A stretch of DNA of 35,690 nucleotides from NCBI GenBank assembly GCA_017407205.1, contig JAFQXA010000020.1:1-35690 (forward strand), read 5' to 3'. Positions within the stretch are counted from its first letter, which is position 1, and each line of letters begins with the position of its first letter. The position numbers and the translations under genes are program-made. Below, piece after piece: positions 8,186-16,022 of the stretch. The notes below the pieces were generated by a model, which searched no databases, was not told the origin of the DNA, and worked only from the letters and a program-made list of their open reading frames with translations. Source of the stretch: Clostridia bacterium. GTDB lineage: Bacteria; Bacillota; Clostridia; Christensenellales; CAG-138.

Positions 8186-8213
8186 AAGCTCGTGCAATGC
8201 ACGGGCTTTTTTT
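8186..8213 (+). terminator. Terminator of rplJ-rplL
   Basis: Stem AAGCTCGTGC / GCACGGGCTT (one G-U pair), loop AAT, followed by a T run. Confidence 0.9.
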
Positions 8214-8215
8214 GT

Positions 8216-8244
8216 TTGAAAAGTGAAGATAAAAGATATATTAT
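8216..8244 (+). promoter_or_regulatory. Promoter of the nicotinamidase-like gene
   Basis: TTGAAA (8216-8221), 17 bases, TATTAT (8239-8244). It overlaps the end of the rplL terminator and lies about 50 bases before the ATG. Confidence 0.65.
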
Positions 8245-8293
8245 AAGTATATATACAGAGGCTTGAAGTGCTTTTAATTTACGGGAGGTCAGA

Positions 8294-8818
8294 ATGAAGC
8301 ATTTATTGGTGGTTGTTGATATTCAGAACGATTTTGTTGACGGTGCACTCGGCACTAAGGAAGCAGTTTCGATTATAGAGGGTGCAGCAAGGAAGATCCG
8401 TGAGTTTGAGGGTGAAATTTTTGTCACCTATGATACCCATTTTGAAAACTATGCGGATACTTCAGAGGGGCAAAAGCTGCCTGTTCCGCATTGCATAAAG
8501 GGCACTCAGGGTTGGGAACTCAATAAAACCGTAGCCGAGGCTCTTTCGGGCAAAAAGTATATTGCCGTTGAAAAGAATACGTTTGGCTCCACAGAGCTTC
8601 CCAAGCTTATAAAGGAAGCCGTTTCGGATGAGGATTTTGACATCACCCTTATCGGGCTTTGCACCGATATTTGTGTAGTATCAAATGCTCTGATTTTAAA
8701 GGCAAATTTCCCCGAAAAAGAGATATATGTTGATGCTTCCTGCTGTGCAGGCGTAACGGTTAATTCCCACGAGGCGGCACTTTTAACCATGAAAATGTGC
8801 CAGATAAATTTGAAGTGA
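8294..8818 (+). CDS. Cysteine hydrolase, isochorismatase/nicotinamidase family
   Basis: A 174-aa cytosolic alpha/beta hydrolase. The catalytic triad of the family is readable: Asp9 (VVDIQNDF), Lys94 (VEKNTFGST) and Cys127 (GLCTDICV, with the cis-peptide region before it). Asp47 and His49 (YDTH) and His66 (VPHC) correspond to the metal site of PncA-type nicotinamidases. It most likely deamidates nicotinamide to nicotinate for NAD salvage, though related hydrolases act on other amides. GGGAGG is 5 bases before ATG 8294. Single gene between its own promoter and a bidirectional terminator. Confidence 0.88.
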   Translation: MKHLLVVVDIQNDFVDGALGTKEAVSIIEGAARKIREFEGEIFVTYDTHFENYADTSEGQKLPVPHCIKGTQGWELNKTVAEALSGKKYIAVEKNTFGSTELPKLIKEAVSDEDFDITLIGLCTDICVVSNALILKANFPEKEIYVDASCCAGVTVNSHEAALLTMKMCQINLK

Positions 8819-8844
8819 CAGGTAATATTGAATAAGTACGGAAA

Positions 8845-8870
8845 AACTCTGCCTCAAGGCAGGGTTTTTT
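8845..8870. terminator. Bidirectional terminator between convergent genes
   Basis: Stem AACTCTGCC / GGCAGGGTT around a four-base loop, with T runs leaving on both strands. It serves the nicotinamidase-like gene (plus) and the acyltransferase gene (minus). Confidence 0.88.
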
Positions 8871-8872
8871 GT

Positions 8873-9964
8873 TTATACCAACCATTTATTTACTATCGGT
8901 ATTTTGTGCAGGCACGCTGAAATTGCAAAAGATATTACAGTGACCAGCGAACCGATGCAAATGACCGCCAACAGCGGATTGAAAGAAAGGGTATTAAGAC
9001 CGAAGCGTTCGAGCTGTTCAAGCACAAGTGCATGAACGAGATATACGCCGAAGCTGTAATCGGACAGCTTTTTCACAAAACGGTTCAGCTTGAGATGAGG
9101 GTAGCTTCTGTATTTGAACCATGTGAAAATTGCAATTCCGTTGAACAGTATATTTACAGTAAGAACTTCATAGTAATTCTGATTGAGCGACTGAGTTTTG
9201 ATTGAGATGAAAGCGGTTACTATTATGGTAAAAATAAAGCCAAGTATTCCGAGAATATAGATGCCTGCCCGTTGTTTCTTGCTCAGCTCCGTTTTGTTGA
9301 TATAATATCCCAGAACGAAAAAGCCGGTAAATCCTAAAACCGTATGTACATTGATTGTGGCTATATTATCGTAAATCTTATTGATTGCGACGATGAATTT
9401 GTCTGCCAAGGTGCCTCCTTCGGGCAATGTATTGAAGAAGACTTGTCCGAAATCAAGTGCCAGGTTTTTAAGTTCGGGCAGCAGGAAAACGAAAATGAAG
9501 GACAGCAGGAGGAAGTATTTCGTATTGGAATCGGTTGCAACAATGGGCTTTATAAACGGCAAACACATATAAAGGCCGATTATCATGAGTATAAACCACA
9601 TATGATAATGTCCGAGAATTGCAGCCATTAACTTTTCGGCAGCTCCCTCAACAAAAACAGCATACACGAGGGACCACACGATAAAAGAAATCACCATTCT
9701 CAGTATGTTCTTTGAATACAGCTTTTTAATCGGTATATCCCTGCTTAAAAAAATACAGCCGCTTATCATAACAAAAACGGGAACGCACCATCTGCCTATG
9801 CTGTCAAAAACATTAAATACGTTCCATGCAAATCCGGTAACGTCGGCCGTATGCCAATTCTGTGCGGCAGTATGAGCAAAAATCAATGCAAGAGTGGCAA
9901 AGACTCTCAGATAATCAAAATATATTATTCTGTCTGTTTTCTTATCAAGTGATGCTGAACTCAT
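8873..9964 (-). CDS. Acyltransferase 3 family membrane protein
   Basis: A 363-aa multi-pass membrane protein, about ten hydrophobic helices. The start IIYFDYLRVFATLALIFAHT with the catalytic-type His near residue 31 and the later RWCVPVFVMISG segment are hallmarks of the acyltransferase-3 family (O-acetylation of cell-surface polysaccharides or peptidoglycan). No SGNH domain is attached, so it is the WecH-like, membrane-only type. CAGGGGAT precedes the ATG by about ten bases, and a clear promoter lies upstream. No polysaccharide genes are adjacent, so the acceptor is unknown. Confidence 0.88.
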   Translation of the reverse strand: MSSASLDKKTDRIIYFDYLRVFATLALIFAHTAAQNWHTADVTGFAWNVFNVFDSIGRWCVPVFVMISGCIFLSRDIPIKKLYSKNILRMVISFIVWSLVYAVFVEGAAEKLMAAILGHYHMWFILMIIGLYMCLPFIKPIVATDSNTKYFLLLSFIFVFLLPELKNLALDFGQVFFNTLPEGGTLADKFIVAINKIYDNIATINVHTVLGFTGFFVLGYYINKTELSKKQRAGIYILGILGFIFTIIVTAFISIKTQSLNQNYYEVLTVNILFNGIAIFTWFKYRSYPHLKLNRFVKKLSDYSFGVYLVHALVLEQLERFGLNTLSFNPLLAVICIGSLVTVISFAISACLHKIPIVNKWLV

Positions 9965-10014
9965 ACTTCTTTATCCCCTGTTCTGTTCAATTAAAAATAT
10001 ACTGATTATAAACC

Positions 10015-10043
10015 ATTGTATTAAGTTTTATTGTTAAAGTCAA
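10015..10043 (-). promoter_or_regulatory. Promoter of the acyltransferase gene
   Basis: Read on the minus strand: TTGACT (10043-10038), 17 bases, TACAAT (10020-10015). Predicted start of transcription near 10008, leaving a leader of about 44 bases. Confidence 0.85.
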
Positions 10044-10208
10044 CATTAACAGCGGAAAGCCTTCGGCTTGAAGTGATAAATAATGCTGAATAAAGCAGCA
10101 AGCCTTCAGTTCTGATTTATTATTATTCATATATTGCAAACCAAGAGTCTGCAGTTATATACAATACTTCTCATTGCACAGATTTGACGGATTTGGTACA
10201 ACAACAGA

Positions 10209-10440
10209 ATGAGTACATTTTTTACAGGAGAATATGATGTAGCGGTTTTGGGTGCCGGTCACGCAGGTTGTGAATCGGCACTTGCGTGCGCCCGAATGGG
10301 ACTTAATACCCTTTGTCTGACGCTTGACCTTGATGCCGTATGCTCAATACGGGCAAGGGCGAGGCGGTTCATTCCCTGCGCGTGCAGAGCTTTTGTGTGT
10401 CGGCTTGTTTGTGTGGAGCTTTCGGGGGAAACATCGGTTG
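10209..10440 (+). pseudogene. mnmG: Scrambled remnant of mnmG (gidA)
   Basis: The first 44 codons read [20 protein letters not shown]... and continue [24 protein letters not shown]: the FAD-binding N-terminus of MnmG, the tRNA wobble-uridine modification enzyme. At 10340 the frame shifts and the sequence reads [17 protein letters not shown], which in intact MnmG lies roughly 70-80 residues further on. Near 10390-10438 a third piece (RLVC, then after a shift AFGGNIGC) resembles the HLVREIDALGGxMG segment that should come before the second piece. The parts are therefore deleted, frameshifted and probably out of order. Full MnmG is about 620 aa, so this cannot be functional. It ends against the 3' end of the convergent 5'-nucleotidase gene. 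The third match is the least certain. Confidence 0.78.
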
Positions 10441-10442
10441 TT

Positions 10443-12173
10443 TTACCGCTTTTTTGTATCGGGCAGGAAGAACAATATCGCTATGCTTGCTGTAATAAGA
10501 GTAATAGCTGTTATAAGCATTATGTTGCTGTCGCCCGTCTGAGGAGGCTCCGCGTTGAAGCCTTGGGTAAATGTAATGTTGGGCGACATATTTTCATACT
10601 GCTTTCCTATTGTGCCGTTTAAGTTTTCAACAATGTATTTTTCGAGCATTTCGACATCGAGCATACCGTCGTTCTGCACGATTTGCGCACCCTCAAACAT
10701 TTTCATTCCGCTGCCGTGTTCAAGAATACAATAGTTATGTGATGCAAAAGTATATTCTTTGTTAAGGTCAATGGGCTCATATTTTCCGTTTTCGCGGTTG
10801 AATACCTTGATATCGTATACGCGATACTCTCCCGAAACGCCGTTGAACTGTTCATTCTCGTCAATTATGACGGAATGGGGTATTGCCATGTTCACAGAGA
10901 ATGTAATGCCCGACATATGGGGGAAGGAGCCTTCCTCCGCAGGCAGGTTCAAAATTGACATTTCAAGCATATCCTTAACAACCTGTCCGCTTACCTTGGC
11001 AACCACAACCTGATTGTTGAACGGGAATACATTGAGGACATCATTAAAGGTCACCTCGCCTGACTCCATCATAGAGCGAAGACCTCCGCCGTTGATATAG
11101 CCTATGTCGGCACCCGTGACGAAACGGAATGCATCGGCACAAAAATCGCCGAGGTTGGTTTCACCGAGTCTTACAAGGCGGTTGCCGTTCTCATCATGGG
11201 TTATGAGGTCAACCTCGCTCACCCCGATTTTACGCTCGCCAAGCTGTGCATATTCGTTGTTTATCTTTGCTATATAGTCATCGATCCCGGAATCGGTATT
11301 ATCGTATTCTTCCGTTTTTATAAGCTCCGTTTTGATATTGCCGTCTGAAACGGTCAGCTTGCCTATGTGCTCAAATTTAGTTCCCGTAGAAGTTAATACG
11401 ACCTCGTTTCCGCCTTCATCGGTGAGCTTCATGCTTTCAATTACGCTGTGGGAATGTCCGTCAAGAACAACATCAAGACCGCTTGTGTTCTCAATGAGGT
11501 CCTCAATATCTGAATACAGCGACTCTTCCTCATAGCCGATATGCGAAAGTGCCACTATTACATCCGCACCTGCCTGTTTTGCAGAATCAATGCTTGATTG
11601 CACAACATCATAAAGCGTATTCGGATTGAAAGTGAAAATATAGTTGCCGTCATCATCCTTGAACTGGCCGGGGAATGACGACGAAATTGTTGACGGTGTC
11701 GTAATTCCTATGTAGGCAATATCAACATCACCGTAAGAAACGATGGAGTATGGCTCAAAATAAGACTTTTCTTCACCTATTCTTTGGAAGTTACAGCAGA
11801 CGGGCTTGGTGTTCATAATATCAACAAGCTCGTTAAGCCTTGAAAGACGGTAATCAAACTCATGATTTCCCAAAGTGACAGCATCATATCCTACAAGGTT
11901 CATTAAATTTACTATGTATTCGCCCTTTGAAACAGCACCGAGGCTGCTGCCCTGAACATAATCGCCGACAGAAACCACACCTACATGAGCATAGTTTTGC
12001 TGAAGCTCCTTTTTCATTGCTGAAATTTTGGAATAACCCTCAACGGCACAATGCACATCGTTTTCGTAAAGAATGATAATATCCTCCGTATTTTGTGTAG
12101 CATATACCGATAAAGGCATAATGTGAAGTGCCAAGACCAAGCACAGGATAACCGAAAAAACAGTCTTTTTCAT
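10443..12173 (-). CDS. Cell-wall-anchored 5'-nucleotidase / UDP-sugar hydrolase-type metallophosphoesterase
   Basis: A 576-aa exported protein with a signal peptide (residues 1-26). The calcineurin-type metal motifs are all present: YENDVH (Asp39, His41), GDYVQGS (Asp71), GNHEFD (Asn103, His104), SHIG and DGHSH. The C-terminal 5'-nucleotidase substrate domain follows (about 330-510, including GGGLRSM and the NYCI region). The protein ends with a sortase-type signal, PPQTGD at about 543, a hydrophobic helix and KKR. It probably hydrolyses extracellular nucleotides to nucleosides at the cell wall. The sorting motif is an LPxTG variant. A promoter is visible upstream; the 3' end runs into the mnmG remnant. 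Confidence 0.92.
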   Translation of the reverse strand: MKKTVFSVILCLVLALHIMPLSVYATQNTEDIIILYENDVHCAVEGYSKISAMKKELQQNYAHVGVVSVGDYVQGSSLGAVSKGEYIVNLMNLVGYDAVTLGNHEFDYRLSRLNELVDIMNTKPVCCNFQRIGEEKSYFEPYSIVSYGDVDIAYIGITTPSTISSSFPGQFKDDDGNYIFTFNPNTLYDVVQSSIDSAKQAGADVIVALSHIGYEEESLYSDIEDLIENTSGLDVVLDGHSHSVIESMKLTDEGGNEVVLTSTGTKFEHIGKLTVSDGNIKTELIKTEEYDNTDSGIDDYIAKINNEYAQLGERKIGVSEVDLITHDENGNRLVRLGETNLGDFCADAFRFVTGADIGYINGGGLRSMMESGEVTFNDVLNVFPFNNQVVVAKVSGQVVKDMLEMSILNLPAEEGSFPHMSGITFSVNMAIPHSVIIDENEQFNGVSGEYRVYDIKVFNRENGKYEPIDLNKEYTFASHNYCILEHGSGMKMFEGAQIVQNDGMLDVEMLEKYIVENLNGTIGKQYENMSPNITFTQGFNAEPPQTGDSNIMLITAITLITASIAILFFLPDTKKR

Positions 12174-12223
12174 TTTAGCCTCGCTCCTTTTTTAAAACTT
12201 TTGAATTCGTATACCGATAAATA

Positions 12224-12253
12224 ATTATATACAGAATACATGTGCTTTTTCAA
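12224..12253 (-). promoter_or_regulatory. Promoter of the 5'-nucleotidase gene
   Basis: Minus strand: TTGAAA (12253-12248), 18 bases, TATAAT (12229-12224), about 50 bases before the ATG. Confidence 0.8.
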
Positions 12254-12331
12254 TGAGAAAAATCGATGCTGATATGACAGAACTTTTATTCGGAACTTAT
12301 TTCGTGTTTACTGTGCCTTACGCCACTAACG

Positions 12332-12784
12332 TTAAATATTGTTATGAAAATAGTACAGCGTTAATACATCAACATCAAAGTAGTAGACGGTGTAGTCGTC
12401 ATATTTACCGTATGTGTCCTTTGTTTTAATATAAAAGAAATCACCCTTGGAAACAACGCTTTTGTCAAAGTCGTAATTTGCCTGTAATTTTCCGCCTGTT
12501 ATTTGAACCCATTCTTCAAAATTGTCTATATAGAGCAAAATTTCCTCGACATCAGCGTAAGTTACTGTGCGGAAAAATTCTGAAGCTTCAAAGTCCTGAA
12601 CGGTAATGGAGTCATATGTGTACTTTGCATAATCGGTATAATCCTGAAATCCGCCCGAAGTAAAAAAAGACTTGCTTGTATAACGAGGTAAAGAATCAAT
12701 TATCGGATCGGAAAAAGTGCAGGAAGAAAATATGGGCAAAAGTAAAGCTAATGTAAAACAAATTATAAACCGCTTGAAAAACAT
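12332..12784 (-). CDS. Small lipoprotein of unknown function
   Basis: A 150-aa protein with a lipoprotein signal (FSSC, Cys22) and a mature domain rich in Tyr, Asp and Phe, with no recognised motif. Start: ATG 12784 has AAGGCGG upstream and begins one base after the stop of the HTH gene, so the two are translationally coupled; the longer frame would overlap the HTH gene. It is third in the operon DUF2975-HTH-lipoprotein. No terminator was seen after it before the nucleotidase promoter. Confidence 0.75.
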   Translation of the reverse strand: MFFKRFIICFTLALLLPIFSSCTFSDPIIDSLPRYTSKSFFTSGGFQDYTDYAKYTYDSITVQDFEASEFFRTVTYADVEEILLYIDNFEEWVQITGGKLQANYDFDKSVVSKGDFFYIKTKDTYGKYDDYTVYYFDVDVLTLYYFHNNI

Positions 12785-12785
12785 A

Positions 12786-13001
12786 TTATTCCGCCTTTTT
12801 ATATTCCAAAATGTCACCGACCTGACAGTCAAGTGCTTCGCAAAGCTTTATGAGAGTCGATATTTTTATTGCCTTTGCCTTGCCGTTTTTCAGTACGGAC
12901 ATATTGGCAAGCGTTATTCCCACACGCTCTGAAAGTTCTGTTACGCTCATTTTCCTTTTTGCAAGCATTACATCAATATTAAAAATTATATTGCCTTCCA
13001 T
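12786..13001 (-). CDS. Small Cro/CI-type HTH regulator (YozG-like)
   Basis: A 71-aa protein that is almost entirely one helix-turn-helix domain: MSVTELSERVGITLANMSVLKNGKAKAI, then ISTLIKLCEALDCQVGDILEY. This minimal XRE type is typically paired with DUF2975 membrane proteins, as here, 9 bases downstream of that gene. GGAGG lies 5 bases before the ATG. It is the natural candidate to bind the large inverted repeat overlapping the operon's promoter (13545-13587), giving autoregulation; that link is inference. Confidence 0.88.
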   Translation of the reverse strand: MEGNIIFNIDVMLAKRKMSVTELSERVGITLANMSVLKNGKAKAIKISTLIKLCEALDCQVGDILEYKKAE

Positions 13002-13010
13002 TTGTGCCTC

Positions 13011-13490
13011 CTATATGGTCAGATCGTTTTCATCCTGCAAGAGTGCCGCTTTCTTCACAAGGTGTGACATCACCGCTGCCACGATGGCAATTGCAATGCC
13101 GAAAAATTCAACGAACAATGAAAGCAGTACTATGCTCGGATGCGACATGTTTAACATCATAAGCACAAGATGCCCTATAAAAAAGTATACGGTATCACCC
13201 AATGCAAGGCCGGAGATCCATTTAAAAAGAGAGGCGTTTTTCATGCAAAAAGCATTGTCCTTTCCAATGTTTACGGCAATTTTCAAGCCGCAGAAAAGCA
13301 CCGCATAACAGGGAAGCGCCGAGATCCAGATAAAAACCAGCCACGGATAAAGCATATATGAAAATTCATCATAAGTCTCTGCGATTGAAAAGCCGAACAT
13401 TGGCACTATCACGCCGTATATAATGAGACCGCATATGCCGACACCTATAATAATGCCCTTGAGCCAATTTGAAAGAGTTTTTTGTTCCAT
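13011..13490 (-). CDS. DUF2975 membrane protein
   Basis: A 159-aa protein with four predicted transmembrane helices (near residues 11-33, 48-70, 90-115 and 120-145) and short charged ends, matching DUF2975 in size and layout. ATG 13490 is preceded by AAGGAGG; a longer frame start at 13553 would lie inside the operator-promoter region. It heads the operon and is followed by its usual YozG-like HTH partner. Molecular role unknown; the pair behaves like a membrane sensor with a cytosolic regulator, but nothing here proves signalling. Confidence 0.83.
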   Translation of the reverse strand: MEQKTLSNWLKGIIIGVGICGLIIYGVIVPMFGFSIAETYDEFSYMLYPWLVFIWISALPCYAVLFCGLKIAVNIGKDNAFCMKNASLFKWISGLALGDTVYFFIGHLVLMMLNMSHPSIVLLSLFVEFFGIAIAIVAAVMSHLVKKAALLQDENDLTI

Positions 13491-13521
13491 TTCTGAAAAA
13501 CCTCCTTGATTGTTTGATTGC

Positions 13522-13550
13522 AATATAACACACAAATAATCGTAAGTCAA
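13522..13550 (-). promoter_or_regulatory. Promoter of the DUF2975-HTH-lipoprotein operon
   Basis: Minus strand: TTGACT (13550-13545), 17 bases, TATATT (13527-13522). The -35 hexamer is the end of the inverted repeat at 13545-13587, so a protein bound there would cover the promoter. Confidence 0.85.
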
Positions 13551-13587
13551 CAATTATTTATCGTATTGCGATAAATAATTGTTGACT
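13545..13587. repeat. 19-bp perfect inverted repeat, probable operator
   Basis: Left arm 13545-13563 (AGTCAACAATTATTTATCG), loop TATTG, right arm 13569-13587 is its exact complement. It is AT-rich, has no T run to act as a terminator, and its left end is the -35 box of the operon below it. Only the minus strand has a -10 at correct spacing. Probable binding site of the YozG-like regulator. Confidence 0.85.
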
Positions 13588-13624
13588 CTGAACGAGATAT
13601 ATTCATTTTGGTGGCGAATGAACG

Positions 13625-13662
13625 AAAATTCACCCTCCGTCAATGCGGTGACGGAGGGTGAA
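13625..13662 (-). terminator. Terminator of the FNT/adenylation/condensation/carrier operon
   Basis: A 14-bp perfect stem (TTCACCCTCCGTCA and its complement, loop of 6) is followed on the minus strand by TTTT. Confidence 0.9.
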
Positions 13663-13667
13663 AGTGT

Positions 13668-14435
13668 TTATAAGTTTGTTTCCGTGGGGCCGGTGGGAGG
13701 AACATCGCTGTTTTCGCTGCGTTTTTTCTTGTTTTTGTTTACTGCCGCAATAATTGCTCCTGTAATGCCGCCGACTGCTGCACCGATAACTGTTTTTGTT
13801 AAAACATTACCCCAGAATGAGTCTGTTTTCTTTTCCTTCAATGAGGTATCAACATCAAAATGTATGCTGTTTACGATGCTTTCAATCTCTTTGTAATCCC
13901 AGTCGGTAAACTGTGATGTTGCCTGAAAAGTGAATGTATAGCTTTCTTTGTTTACTACAGTAATGAACTCACAAAGGTGGAAATTAAGCGTTGAATCAAA
14001 ATAGTCAAGCCTTGCGAATTTATAATTGTTCTCATAGACCGAGTATTTTTCGGAGCCGAGCTGTTCTGCGAAGGCTTTTGCTATCTCCGAAACATCATCA
14101 TATTCATAGTTTGAAAGATTAACCATGCCGGAATCAACAGGGTTTTTTCTTACAAACAGCTCTATATAGTTGCCGTCTTCAAAACAAAGGACAGCATCCA
14201 TGTAAACTTTGTTTTGAAGGAAAAGCTCGTTCATATATTCGTAGGTGATCTCGAATTCCGCAAGCTCTTTGTTGTCTTTTATGTTTTCGCGTGTGAATAC
14301 GTACCACGAGGTTTCGTCTATGGAAAGACTTATGTCGGTATCAGCCAAAGTATACGTCTTTGCATATGCGCTTGTGGGTAAAAGAGAAATAACGCATAAA
14401 ATGACGGTCAGTAAAAATAAAATGCTTCGTTTCAT
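13668..14435 (-). CDS. Exported protein with C-terminal membrane anchor, unknown function
   Basis: A 255-aa protein: signal peptide ending near TSAYA (residue 25), an extracytoplasmic alpha/beta-looking domain of about 170 residues, then a Gly/Ala-rich hydrophobic helix (VIGAAVGGITGAIIAAV) and a basic KKKKR tail. No family recognised. ATG 14435 follows AAAGGAAC at usable spacing; the longer start would overlap the carrier-protein gene. It is the last gene of the split NRPS-like operon, 29 bases after the carrier protein, and ends at a strong terminator. Its position suggests a surface partner (product handling, release or immunity), but this is guesswork. Confidence 0.7.
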   Translation of the reverse strand: MKRSILFLLTVILCVISLLPTSAYAKTYTLADTDISLSIDETSWYVFTRENIKDNKELAEFEITYEYMNELFLQNKVYMDAVLCFEDGNYIELFVRKNPVDSGMVNLSNYEYDDVSEIAKAFAEQLGSEKYSVYENNYKFARLDYFDSTLNFHLCEFITVVNKESYTFTFQATSQFTDWDYKEIESIVNSIHFDVDTSLKEKKTDSFWGNVLTKTVIGAAVGGITGAIIAAVNKNKKKRSENSDVPPTGPTETNL

Positions 14436-14464
14436 ATAAGGTGTTCCTTTTTGCAACTTTTGTG

Positions 14465-14704
14465 TCACAGTTTTTCGAGGGCAGAAGTGATCGAGGAAAC
14501 GGACCTGAAGTCGGAAAGCTCAAAGCTCTGGAGCGAAAGGGGCTTGTCCAATGCTTTTGAAAGCTCGGACACCATCGTGACGGTTGAAAGTGAGTCGAGT
14601 ATTCCGTTTTCCAGAAGGTCGAGCTCAAGGTTTTCTTCAAGATCGCTCTTTTCGATGCCTGTTATTGCTTCGAGTATGGTCAATACAGTTTCATTTGTGT
14701 TCAT
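14465..14704 (-). CDS. Acyl/peptidyl carrier protein
   Basis: A 79-aa stand-alone carrier protein. The 4'-phosphopantetheine attachment motif is GILDSLSTV, with Ser38 as the likely modified residue, as in DltC and PCP domains. It should carry the acyl group activated by the adenylation protein two genes upstream and present it to the condensation protein. It starts 6 bases after the condensation gene's stop. No phosphopantetheinyl transferase is in the window, so activation depends on an enzyme encoded elsewhere. Confidence 0.88.
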   Translation of the reverse strand: MNTNETVLTILEAITGIEKSDLEENLELDLLENGILDSLSTVTMVSELSKALDKPLSLQSFELSDFRSVSSITSALEKL

Positions 14705-14710
14705 GGCGAT

Positions 14711-16018
14711 TTATTCTCCTTTGATTATATGCCTGATTTCATTATCGGGATTTTCCGTTAGTGCTTTTACTATGTTTTCCAAAGCACGCTTTGCCTTTAT
14801 GATCTGCTCACGGTCAAAACGCTTTTTCTGGTATGTGAGCTTTATTTCCGCGCGGTCGCCCTTTACTTCCAAAAACGCACAGTAGAACTGATACGGGATT
14901 GTTTTGTAGGGCAATCTCCTAATTTCATACTTTGAAGCCCGGGCTGTGTTGCTGTATTCCATTGAGCTGAACATCATCCAGCCGTGCAGGAAGTTGAGCT
15001 TATTGCGAAAAGCCTCCTTGTAGGATATTGGAGTCCTGTCGCCCTCTGAAAGCTTGCCGTGCAAAAGGAATTCAAGGAAGCGTGTATACTGCGCCTTTAA
15101 GAATTCGCGAGTGTTGAGATTCGCGTCAATATCGTAAAAAACGGGTATCGTGTTCATCATACAGCCCGATGTTTGCTTGAGGGGGAACGTGGTTCGCCCA
15201 TGTGACAATGAATAAATGCAGAAGTTATCCGCCCTTGTAAGTGAGTTGACTGTCAGGGCAACGAGTGACATAAAAAGGAATTGGAGCGAAAAGCCCTCAT
15301 CCTTGCAAAGCGTGCAAAGCTTTTCGTATATTTCGCCCGAAAATACGGCTGTTTCCTCGCCTGCTTCCCCGTTTGAAGCACGCCTGCCTGCCGGGAATGA
15401 ATAATGGCGCTGATTATTGTAGCAATGCTTCCAGAATGCCATGTCTTCTTTGTGCTGAGCTGACTTTTTATATTCTTCCCTCTGCGTGAAAAAGTCTGTA
15501 ACAGAGTAGCTCTTTTTTGGGGCTTCGGGCGTTTCGCCCCTTGAAAATGAATCATAGAACGACTCAAGCTCATGAAACATCAGATTCATGCTGAACCCGT
15601 CGGTGCAGGCGTGGTGCATACGGATTACGAGTGCACCGCATGAGCCCATATCAACAAGCGTTGCCCAAAAAAGCTTGTCCGCCGTCAAGGGAATCTTGTA
15701 TTTATCTATTGTTTTGAGATATTCCTCAAATTCTTCTCTTGAAGCAAGCTTTACGCGGTCAAGCGTGCAGGGCGTAAAGTCCTGAACATACTGAAAAAGG
15801 CGGAGCCCTTTTCTGAATATTTTAAGACGGTAGGAATCGTTACGCTCGATCACGAGATTGAACGCCTTTTCAAGTGCCTCATAATCGCAGTTTTCGGGCA
15901 CAAGGAAGTATGAGCTTAATATATTGTTTTCCTTGACGTCTTCTGGACGAAGTGAAAATATCTGCGACATTACCATCAAGGATTGGGGTTCACTTAATTT
16001 ATAAATTGGTTTTTCCAT
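14711..16018 (-). CDS. Stand-alone NRPS condensation-domain protein
   Basis: A 435-aa protein the size of a single condensation domain. The active-site motif HHACTDG (His135, His136, Asp140, Gly141) fits HHxxxDG, so amide-bond formation is chemically possible. The start has the short 'LSEPQSLMVMSQ' segment typical of the N-terminal half. ATG 16018 is chosen: GAGGAAT precedes it and it begins 4 bases after the adenylation gene's stop; an alternative ATG at 16039 overlaps that gene. It lies between free adenylation and carrier proteins, suggesting a one-step condensation of a carrier-bound acyl group with an amine or alcohol acceptor. Confidence 0.9.
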   Translation of the reverse strand: MEKPIYKLSEPQSLMVMSQIFSLRPEDVKENNILSSYFLVPENCDYEALEKAFNLVIERNDSYRLKIFRKGLRLFQYVQDFTPCTLDRVKLASREEFEEYLKTIDKYKIPLTADKLFWATLVDMGSCGALVIRMHHACTDGFSMNLMFHELESFYDSFSRGETPEAPKKSYSVTDFFTQREEYKKSAQHKEDMAFWKHCYNNQRHYSFPAGRRASNGEAGEETAVFSGEIYEKLCTLCKDEGFSLQFLFMSLVALTVNSLTRADNFCIYSLSHGRTTFPLKQTSGCMMNTIPVFYDIDANLNTREFLKAQYTRFLEFLLHGKLSEGDRTPISYKEAFRNKLNFLHGWMMFSSMEYSNTARASKYEIRRLPYKTIPYQFYCAFLEVKGDRAEIKLTYQKKRFDREQIIKAKRALENIVKALTENPDNEIRHIIKGE

Positions 16019-16022
16019 TTTT

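Noticed and set aside
10055..10075. Hairpin AAGCC-TTC-GGCTT as a terminator
   Set aside because: No T run on either strand, and no gene ends there. Apart from the acceptor-gene promoter, the 244 bases at 9965-10208 show nothing else convincing.
10209..10622. A 137-aa open frame starting with MnmG-like residues
   Set aside because: Only the first 44 codons are MnmG; the rest is out of frame and runs antisense through the 3' end of the 5'-nucleotidase gene. Treated as a pseudogene remnant.
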